Below, piece by piece: positions 26,541 to 35,900 of a stretch of DNA of 64,000 nt. The stretch's first letter is position 1, and each line of letters opens with the position of its first letter. The DNA is from Clostridium sp. KNHs205 (lineage in GTDB: Bacteria > Bacillota > Clostridia > Lachnospirales > Lachnospiraceae): assembly GCF_000702945.1 (NCBI RefSeq), contig NZ_JNLE01000003.1:1349501-1413500 (forward strand). Direction: 5' to 3'. A program made the position numbers and the translations under genes. Under the pieces are notes generated by a model that was not told where the DNA came from, did not search any database, and was given only the letters and a program-made list of their open reading frames with translations.

Positions 26541-27965
26541 ATGGCAGAAGGCAAAAAATATGTAGTATATGGTATGAGAGCAAAATGCAGTGAAGGTTCT
26601 ATGGAAAATTATATCAGCACAGACACGGGGCATGGAGTGGTCTATCAGGGGCAGCCTGTACTAAATGCCAATGATCATGTGGAAGGAGTGAATCTTACTC
26701 ATTTTGGCGATTGTAAATCAAAGCTGATCTTTGAGGAAGCAAAGAAACAGGCAGATGAAAAGTACAAGACAGAAGAAGGAGACGGGTTTTTTAAAAAACT
26801 TGGAAAAGGAATTGCAAAATTTGCAACAAAAGCCTCTCTTGTATTAAAAGAAACCTTTGGTTCTAATAAGTGTCAGTTGGAGACCCCCCTGCCTTGGATC
26901 TTTACCAGCAAAGACCATATGATTGACGGTGCTCCGGCACTTACCATGGATAGTTGTTGTGCCTGCAAGTTTGGTGGGGTAATTACAATTGTTCCGCAAG
27001 AAGAGGATGCTGTGGCAGAAGACGGAGAGACCGAGGAAACTCCGGAGGAACAGCCGTCAAACGATATGGCAGCCCAGCTCTTTCATGCAGCAAAAGGTCT
27101 CGGATTAGGAATTATGAATATGGGGAAAGAAGGTATTGCTCTTGCCTTGGAGAATATGGAGGCAGGAGTGAAAAGTCGAATCCATCAGCTGCTTAATTTT
27201 GGTGATAAAGAACGGGGGGTCTTACAAATGGGGCTTTCTTTGGTACCTGTAGCAGCAGTAAATTCTAAATCCAAGCTGTTTCAAAACAGCGATCTAAAAG
27301 AAATGGATGCGATAATTACAAAGTATGAAAATGAGATATATGAGAAGTATAAAGATGAAATAGATTATTATAAAAGCCAAAGAGATAAATATGGAAAAAA
27401 TGAGATTCCTCAAGAAGTAATGCAAAAAATAACTGATACATTTAAAGATACAGATATTATGAAGTATATGGAAAGAATGGGGAAGGATTTAAATTCTACA
27501 GAAGCTGTAGATGGGCATAAAAATGATATAGTAAACTTTTTTAATATGGTGTACACCGGTAACCCCATAGATTTAAAAACCAGGGAATTTATTTATCCGG
27601 GAACTGATACGGGGGCAGATCTTTCAATTTGGGCAGCACCATGGCCCAAGACAAATGGAGAGGCCTTTGAAAAAGATTATGCCGGAAATTGGTTATATGG
27701 GTATGTTGGTGATGAGTATTTTGCAACGCCTGCGGATGATGGAGTTTTAAAATATGGAGCAGGTGCTGCACAATTGATTTCAGATATGCTTGGGATAGCT
27801 GGAAAGGATGGCGCAAGCATTGAAGCTGTAAAAGAAGTAGGTGCAAAATATTTGAACAGTATTATGAATGGGAATTATGGAGATAACGTTAATGTAGATG
27901 CTCAGTCTGACGCTGAAATGATACAGGAGGGAATTGATGCTCATCGTGCAAAGAAAGGAAATTAA
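26541..27965 (+). CDS. DUF4280 PAAR-like protein with toxin-44-like C-terminus
   Basis: 474 residues. Residues 1-155 match the DUF4280 PAAR-like pattern: VYGMRAKCSEGSMENYI, LNANDHVEGVNLTHFGDCKS, a later PLPWIFTSKDHMIDGAPALTMDSCCACKFGGVI with conserved Cys, split by a charged insert (about 68-105). PAAR proteins tip the VgrG spike. A linker (about 155-255) leads to a C-terminal domain (about 330-474) with GNWLYGYVGDEYF, KYGAGAAQLISD and a closing AEMIQEGIDAH, which resembles bacterial toxin 44 (Ntox44). Thus it is probably an effector carrying its own tip. The family of the tail is by eye and its target is not established here. It overlaps the lipoprotein gene downstream. Confidence 0.7.
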   Translation: MAEGKKYVVYGMRAKCSEGSMENYISTDTGHGVVYQGQPVLNANDHVEGVNLTHFGDCKSKLIFEEAKKQADEKYKTEEGDGFFKKLGKGIAKFATKASLVLKETFGSNKCQLETPLPWIFTSKDHMIDGAPALTMDSCCACKFGGVITIVPQEEDAVAEDGETEETPEEQPSNDMAAQLFHAAKGLGLGIMNMGKEGIALALENMEAGVKSRIHQLLNFGDKERGVLQMGLSLVPVAAVNSKSKLFQNSDLKEMDAIITKYENEIYEKYKDEIDYYKSQRDKYGKNEIPQEVMQKITDTFKDTDIMKYMERMGKDLNSTEAVDGHKNDIVNFFNMVYTGNPIDLKTREFIYPGTDTGADLSIWAAPWPKTNGEAFEKDYAGNWLYGYVGDEYFATPADDGVLKYGAGAAQLISDMLGIAGKDGASIEAVKEVGAKYLNSIMNGNYGDNVNVDAQSDAEMIQEGIDAHRAKKGN

Positions 27966-29091
27966 TTATATACTTTCAATTATATGTTTTTTAATTGTAG
28001 TTCTTTTAAGCGGATGTTCGAGAATTACTCCGCCAGAAGAACGCTTTACTCATTCAGAAGATCGAGGTGATGGCTATGATATTTATGGAGGGTTCGATGT
28101 AAGAGAACTTGAAGCGCAGGTAGAAGGATACTGGAAGTATTTTGATAATAATGAAAAAGAAAAAGAACTGAAAATGGGGTTTTTAAATGAGTGGGGCGGA
28201 CAATGGATACAATCAGGAAAGTATACTGTTGGAAGAGATATTAAGCAAGGGCTATATATATGTAAAGACAATGATATTACATCTATGGGTGAAGTTATTG
28301 TTGAGGCAGAAAGCAAAGAAGGAGATAAAAAAGTAAACTATTTATTTGATGATATGACGTATGTTTTTCTCCAAGAAGGGAATATCGTTACGTTTGGTGA
28401 TAAAACTGAGATGGCATTAGCAGATGTATTTTCATTGCCACAATCTAATTACGACGGAATCTATTATGAAGGAGCATATAAGGTAGGTGAAGAAATCCCC
28501 GAAGGTGAGTATTTTATGCTTTCGGTTGAAGTATCTGCAGGGACCTGTTTGCTTACAAATGAAAAAAATGAAGTTATTGGGTTAGTAAATCGATTTGGAT
28601 ATGTAACCATCGGAGAGGATTTAGCAGTTAATTTGGAGAACTGTATATTAATTCCTTTAGACCTTAAACCTGATATTCAGCCTATAATGTACCAAGGCGA
28701 AGAGGAAGATAAAGGGAAAATGGTATATGCAGCAGGAATGTATAAAATAGGAGAGGATATACCGGTAGGAAATTATAGCATTAAGAATGAAGTTTATAAA
28801 AATGTTACGGATTTGTCATATGAGGGATATCATGGAAACGAGTCGTATTATTATCCGGGTTATTGGAATTGGTGCGGGCTTATTGCTTATGGAGACATAG
28901 GAAAAGAAGGATGGAAAGAGATAGAATTGGATTCTTACTTAAAAAGTAAAGAGAGATACCTTAAAGTCACTGACACACAACAAAAAGTCTACTATCAGAG
29001 GTATAAAGGGGTTCCAGGTATAACTTTTTCAAAAAAAAATGCTGGTAATATTGTGGAAATTGTTCGATGTGTATTAATACCGCAAGAATAG
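27937..29091 (+). CDS. Lipoprotein with three G-x-Y repeats, candidate immunity protein
   Basis: 384-residue lipoprotein: hydrophobic signal ending VLLSGC (Cys near 27). Three similar units are visible, each with Y-x-V/I-G-x-x-I-x-x-G-x-Y: GKYTVGRDIKQGLYIC (about 96), AYKVGEEIPEGEYFML (about 185) and MYKIGEDIPVGNYSIK (about 270). AGGAGGG lies 6 nt before ATG 27937, inside the end of the toxin-44-like gene (29-nt overlap). That tight coupling suggests immunity to the toxin, acting at the outer face of the membrane. No homologue of known function is recognised. Confidence 0.6.
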   Translation: MLIVQRKEINYILSIICFLIVVLLSGCSRITPPEERFTHSEDRGDGYDIYGGFDVRELEAQVEGYWKYFDNNEKEKELKMGFLNEWGGQWIQSGKYTVGRDIKQGLYICKDNDITSMGEVIVEAESKEGDKKVNYLFDDMTYVFLQEGNIVTFGDKTEMALADVFSLPQSNYDGIYYEGAYKVGEEIPEGEYFMLSVEVSAGTCLLTNEKNEVIGLVNRFGYVTIGEDLAVNLENCILIPLDLKPDIQPIMYQGEEEDKGKMVYAAGMYKIGEDIPVGNYSIKNEVYKNVTDLSYEGYHGNESYYYPGYWNWCGLIAYGDIGKEGWKEIELDSYLKSKERYLKVTDTQQKVYYQRYKGVPGITFSKKNAGNIVEIVRCVLIPQE

Positions 29092-29177
29092 CCGGAGAGG
29101 TCAACTTATTGGAGTGAATCGTATACACAAAAATGATGAGGAAATATGGTCTTATAAAAGAACATAAAGGGAGGCTT

Positions 29178-29906
29178 ATGAATAACAAGGGGAAAATAGG
29201 TATAATACCAGTAATTGTTGTATTAATTAGTCTTGTGGCTGCATTTTTGCTATTTACTAAACTTAATCCGGAAGGTTTTATAAAGGAACAGGGAGCTGCT
29301 GTTAATCAGGCTGATATTCCGGCAAATGACAAGGGTGCTTCTACCGGTAAAACTGCCGGAGAGGACATCCATAAACTTACCGGTAGTGAAGAGCTCTTAG
29401 ACATATCGGATACCGAGTATGTAAGTGCCGTTCCAAAGCAGGTGATAAGAACCGGCATATATGGCTTGAAACCCTGGCTGGATCCTTATGAAGTTAACAA
29501 ATCAAGAAGAAACCGCAGCGGCAGGAAGGCAGCAGAGGCCACAGACAGCTTTATCGTTGCAGCTTCTAACTACCTTGAATACTATCTGATTAAGCTGCCG
29601 GACGATTCCTACATACTGGCTCAGTTTAGTGATACCTATAGAAAGTCCATAGAAAAAGGAGAAACCGTTACACTTCCACTGGGTATCAAGAAAACAAACA
29701 GAAAACTAACAAAGGATTATCTGAGTGATATATGCAGTCAGTATGGGGCTTCTCCAGACTATGTCCTTTATGCCATAGATACTGAATGGAATAAAGAACA
29801 TAATTTTACTGTCTTTATAATACGTTTTGGAATCTCTGCAGTTGTATTCCTTATTTTAGCTGTGGCTCTACTCACAGCAGCGGAAAAGGTATTTAAACGG
29901 AAATAA
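29178..29906 (+). CDS. Two-helix membrane protein of unknown function
   Basis: 242 residues: TM at about 7-27 and a second at about 212-234, with both ends short and charged (ends FKRK). The part between (about 30-210) is hydrophilic and probably outside the membrane. Not recognised. AAGGGAGG lies just before ATG 29178; the ATG at 29133 lacks a ribosome site. It lies between the lipoprotein and the RHS toxin. It could be part of the membrane anchor of the injection machine or an immunity protein. Confidence 0.6.
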   Translation: MNNKGKIGIIPVIVVLISLVAAFLLFTKLNPEGFIKEQGAAVNQADIPANDKGASTGKTAGEDIHKLTGSEELLDISDTEYVSAVPKQVIRTGIYGLKPWLDPYEVNKSRRNRSGRKAAEATDSFIVAASNYLEYYLIKLPDDSYILAQFSDTYRKSIEKGETVTLPLGIKKTNRKLTKDYLSDICSQYGASPDYVLYAIDTEWNKEHNFTVFIIRFGISAVVFLILAVALLTAAEKVFKRK

Positions 29907-29922
29907 ACAGGAGGGAGCAAGA

Positions 29923-32900
29923 ATGGCAAAAGATGAAATGACCGGATTAGGGCAGCTTGTGCTGCGGTCAGAAATGGAAGCGCTGTACATAAAGGATATT
30001 CACATCCTGGATCAGGTAAATGAGCATGGAATCCTATCTCTGAGTTTCCTTTCCGGAAAGCAGATGGAACCTATGGATGCCATGCGTTATCAAAACAGCA
30101 GGATTCAACTACTGGATGGAGACAGTGCCTGTATTTTCTGCGGAACCTGTGTTGCTATACAGCTTAAGAAAGAAAATGACTACACAGAAGTACAGGTTCA
30201 GGCCAAAACCTTATCCGAACAGACTGACAGGGAAAGGAAAACAAAGACTTTTCAAAGTACAGGAAAGACTCTTAAGGGAATTCTTAGTGAAGGAATCGGG
30301 AGCGGAACTCTAGTACAGTTAGATTCCGATATACCGGTAACGGAAATGCTGTCCCAGGAGAATGAAACAGACTGGACCTTTAATCGCAGGATTGCCAATC
30401 AGTATGGTAAACAGGTTTTTGTCAACAGTAAGACCACTGGTTGCCAGATTCATATAGGAAATCATCCTTTTGCTGTAAAGGAACCGGGCAAAGTCCTTTC
30501 TGCATCCGTAGGCCGTGATGTAGACAAGGTAAGAGCAATACAGGCAGGACCAAGCCAGAGTGCCTCTGTATTCGAGTTTGAAGAAACAACAATTACGGTC
30601 AGTGACCTTTCAATTGGTGCAGGTTACGCTGTATCTTATGAAGGCAGGACCCAAACCGTAACCCGAAGTGAGATAAGAGCCAGTCAGGGTTTACTGGTTA
30701 ATGCAATTACCCTTGTGCATGGAGAAGGAGTGGTTCCGGAGGTTTCCCGTTCTCAGGGATCCACGAAGCGTTCCAGCATCCTGACAGGAACCGTGACTGC
30801 CGTGGATGGAACCAATGTAATGGTAGACTTTAATACACCGGGAGATGCCCCCAGGTGGATGCCCTATGCCAGTGCGGTCAGTAACTATTTCTATTCCATG
30901 CCGGATATAGGGGATACTGTATTTGTCTATTATGAAACAGGGGATAGCGAGAAAATAGTATGCCTGGGCAGTCGTCATGTAAATCAGAGTCCTGATTTCT
31001 CCAATCCCAAAAATAAGATGATGACTGCCAATAACCGTATGGTGAAATTTGCAGAAAAGGAATTGAATCTTATCGGTAACCGTTCGGAATATGACGGCAA
31101 CGGTGGGGAACAGGCTAAGATTATATTCAATGATGAAACTGGAATTGAGATACAGAGCACCAGGGATATCAATCTGAAAGCCGAAGAAAAGATAACGCTG
31201 CAGGCATTAAAGGGTACTTACAAGGGCATTGATGAACTAAAGCAGAAGTTTGATCAGATGTATGGAGAGGGAGAAAGTAAGTACACAGCAGAGGGCGGCA
31301 GCATGGAATTTGATGCCATGGCACTGCTCTCCTCCAGAAGCTATACTGCTTTGAAGGATAATATCAAGCAGAATCTGGAAGCCCCCTTTCAGGTATTTGG
31401 AACCTTACAGGAACTGACCGGGCGTATAGGGGGAAGCGCAGGCACAGAAGGAGGAGAAGCAGAGGTGCCGGTTTTTGAGGAAGGGGTTGCACATATCCTA
31501 TCCTTAGAACGCCTGATTCTGCAGGTGGGAACGACAAGTGTGACGTTTGCCGGAGGTGTCATCCAGATACGTACAAATGCCTATATGCAGTTAGGAACGG
31601 ACCGCAGTGTAGCCTATGAGCATCTGGAGGATGAAAATTATTCCTGGAAGGATATGTTCCTGGATGTAGCCCAGTGTGCATTGGATATTGTTGGTGCACT
31701 TCCAATACCAGTGGTCTCTACGGTGGCAAACCTTGCCAATGCGGGAATCAGTCTGTCAAGAGGCGATTATGTGGGAGCTGCTATATCTGCCGGAACAGCC
31801 TGCCTTTCCTTAATTCCTGGAGCGAATACGGCAGTAGGTGCAGCGAAGGCAGTTGCCACCGCCGGCAAGATAGGAAAAACAGTAAAAAAAGTCGCGACTG
31901 TGATAAGGATAGCCAAGATATTTAGTAGTGGTGCCAATAATGTGAATTTGGCGCTAACAGCAGGTATGGCTATCTGGGATATTGGTACTGCCATAAAAGA
32001 CGGTACCTTTGATATGAATGATCCGGACTGCCGCAGGGACGTGATGAGTATCCTGCAAGGAACATCTAACATTGCAAAATCAAAAGTAGAAAAATCAAAG
32101 ATTAAAGAAAATGGAAAAGAACGATTTAAAACCCGTGGGGAAAAAGAAACTGAACGGCAGCAGCGAAAGGATTCCAGAAAACAAACGGTTCAAAAAGCAA
32201 AGGACACTGCCAAATCAGTCAAAGACAAAGCTAGGGCAAAACTGGATGAATACTCAGCCAACCGCTGTAAAAACGGTGATCCGATTGATATGGTGACCGG
32301 TGGTTATCTGATTGAGCAGTGTGATTTACTAATAAATGATATCAGAGGCCGTATCGCTATTGAGCGTACTTATGAATCCCTTTTATCAGAGGAAGAATCT
32401 CCGGTTGGAAAAGGATGGACTTTAAGTCTCTTCAGCCAGGCCTATGTCTATGATGAAAAGATAGAGATTCTCCTGCCAGATCAGCATACAGAGACCTTTT
32501 TAAAAACAGCCGAGGGCTATCGTAACCGAAGGGGTGGGACAAAGCGCCTGTCACTGACAGAGGAACGAGATGGCTATAATTTATTTGACAGTACTGACAA
32601 GACCAACTGGTTTTATGACAGGGAGGGGAAACTGCTAACGGCTACAGACCGTAACGGAAATCGGACTTCCTATGATTATAAAGGAGAAAAACTTGCTAAA
32701 ATCAGCTTTGCCAGCGGACAGTATTTAACCTTTACCTGGCAGGGTGATAAGATTTCAAGTATGCAGGACTGTATCGGAAGAAGTGTGGAATACTGTTACG
32801 AAGATGATTATCTGATTGCCGTGACCATGGTAAACGGTGGAAAAGAAACTTATGGTTACGATACGAAGGGAAGAGTTAACGAGATTACTGATGCCAATGG

Positions 32901-35900
32901 CGTAACCTATATACATAACGAATATGATAGAAAGGGCAGGGTAACCAGACAGAGTTTATCAAATGGCCAGGAATATATCCTGTTTTATGGAGAAGAGGAT
33001 CGAATGAATACCTATCTGGCACCACAGAACGGGCAGGAAATTCGTTACCATTATAACCTGTTAAAGCAGCTAGTAAAAACAGAATATTCAGATGGTACCA
33101 CCTTGGAATATGGCTATGATTCCTGGGAAAACCGTGTATGGGAAAAAGACCGAAAAGGGAATGAAACCAGGCGAGAATATAATGAAACTGGGCATTTGCT
33201 TGCGCTTCATGAGCCAAACGGCAGAAAATTCTTTTATGAGTATGATGAAGCCGGAAACTGTATCCATAAATGGGACAATACAGGGATGGACAGTCGATAT
33301 ATCTATGACAATACCGGAAACTTAATGGAGGAGCTCCAGAAAGTGGATGAGGAAAAGTTTCAGCATTATCGGTTTACATATGATTTATATGGAAGAATAA
33401 CTTCCTTTACTGATCCTAACGGGAACGGAGAAACCTATGAGTATGGTAATCTCTTTGGCGAAGAGCAGATATATGTCAGTGCGGGAGGGGAACGGACAGC
33501 CTATGGTTATGATGAAGCCGGCCGCATAATGACCCGTACGGATATGGATGGAACCAGCCGGTATGCCTACAATAGCTTTGATCTTCTTTGTCAGGCTACC
33601 AATCCTCTGGGGCATACCGACAGATATGTGTATGATGGAGTACTGGATCTGATACAGGTGGTACGACCAAACCAATACGGTGAAAATATGGGAGCAGACA
33701 CTGGTGATAGATACCGTTATGACGCCTTTCATCACCAGAACATGCATATTGATGCAGCCGGTGGTATCTATGCCCTGCAGCTTGACGGAGAAGGGAATCC
33801 AGTGAAGGAAATTCATCCGAATGCTTACCGGATAGAGGACAAGGATGGGGAAGGAATCATTAATTATTATGATTCCAGTGATAATAAATATAAAATTAAA
33901 TACCCGAACGGGGGAACCAGGCGAATCTGGTACGATGCCAGCGGAAATATTACAAAAGTGTGCAACCCAGAACAATACGATGAAAAGGCTGATGATGGTC
34001 CTGGTTTTTGCTATGAATATGACAGTGGAAACCGGCTGATACAGATTACTGGACCGGAGGGGGATATTCTTCACCAATATACCTATGATCTTGCAGGGAA
34101 TCTTATGAAGGCTGTCCATGGAAGTAACTGCAGAAAGCCTGTAGAAAACAGCACGATAGAGGGAACAGAAAGAGAAACGGTGGGTGAATTATATTCTTAT
34201 AATAGCCTTGGCTGGTTGCTGGAAAGCCGGACACCTATGGAGGAGAGAGAGGGAGTCGTATGGTATCAGCTCATCCGGTATGAGTATGATCTTGCCGGTA
34301 ACCAGGTGAAGGAAATTCGCTATTGTGACTATCAGAGGAAAGATACCCAGACAGGAGAAGTACATACTATCTCCTATGAATATGATAAGGAAGATCGTCT
34401 GGTTTGTGTCAGTGATTGTACCGGAGCAGTCCTTCGATATGGGTATGACGGAAAGGGCCGTAGAACTCTGGAAAAGAGAAGAATCAACCAGAGTACAGAG
34501 CAGGTATTCCGTTACTTCTATGATGAGGGAGGCCATATCATAAAAGTATCCCGCAGTGCTGACCAAAAGGGCTGTGGAAAGGAAACGGTATTCGTCCGTT
34601 ATGAATACGATAAGAATGGGAATAACACCAGAGTATTGCTGCCCTCCGGCGGAGAGATACTCCGTGAATATGATGCTGCAGACCGTTTGATAAAGGAAAG
34701 TCATAATGAGAAAAAAAGTGGTATTCATAACACAACCAGCTTTGTTTATGATAAGGCTGGGAATCTCATATGCATCACGGATAACCAAGGCAGAAAGACC
34801 GAAATCAAATACGACCTGTTAAACCAGGAAATACAGAGGACAGAGAGAGACGGAGGGACAACAAGACGGTTTTATGACAACAATGGACAGTTAATCAAGG
34901 TAATCCGTCCCAAGGAGTACGAAGCCTCAAAAGAAAACGGGCCCGGAACAGTGTACACGTATGATGCCAGGGGTCAGCTGCTTACCATCCTTCGCCCTGA
35001 TGGAAAGGTCCAGGAGAGCCGTACCTACGATAGAGAAGGAAATCTGATCCAGACTTTGGATGGAACCGGCAGCGGAGCCAGGTTCTTCTATGATCTGGGA
35101 GGAAGAAGGACAAGAATCGAGACCGAAGGGAAAGCGACCCAGAGCTATACCTACGATGCCTTTGGTAATGTAACCGGACTATGTGACGGAGAAGGCAACC
35201 GGACGGAATATGTTCTTGATAAATGGGGGAGGATTACTGATATACGTAAGGCAGATGAAAGCCAGGAACATTATGGCTATGATTATGCTGGAAATATCAT
35301 AGAGAGCATAGATGGAGAAGGTAACAGGACTATCTACGAATACAGTGGAGCAAATCTACTTTCCGGTTTAACCGACCCGGCAGGAGAAACAGAGCAGTAC
35401 TGCTATGATGAAGAAGGGCGCTTAAGCAAAAAGACGGATAGAAATGGAATAGAGACGTCTTATACCTATAATCTTTATGGTAATCTGCTAACCAGACGGG
35501 CAAAGGAACTTTCCGAAGTTTATGAATATACCACCGAAGGCTTATTAAAGGCCGCCATCGCAGGAGGTATGCGCTACAGCTATACCTATGACCATATGGG
35601 AAGGTTAATACAAAAGAAAGCAAGCGGAAGAACCTTATTATCCTTTGTATATGATAAGAACGGAAATCTGCGGAGACAGAAGGATGTAACCGGAAAACAG
35701 ACGGAATATTTTTATAATCTCAACGATGAAATCAAGGAAATATGGGATGACGGCAGGCCTATCGCCGAGTATAATTATAATGAAGACGGTACCATAAAGA
35801 GTCTGCAAAATGGAGAAAATCTTTATACAGAATATGCCTACGATAAGGATAAGAACCTAACTGGGTTACGAAGTACTTTGTCAGGAAAAATTCTGGCAGA

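Noticed and set aside
33385..34788. Two long minus-strand reading frames (244 and 199 codons) inside the RHS gene
   Set aside because: They mirror the YD-repeat coding strand, have no ribosome sites or domain pattern and are products of codon bias.
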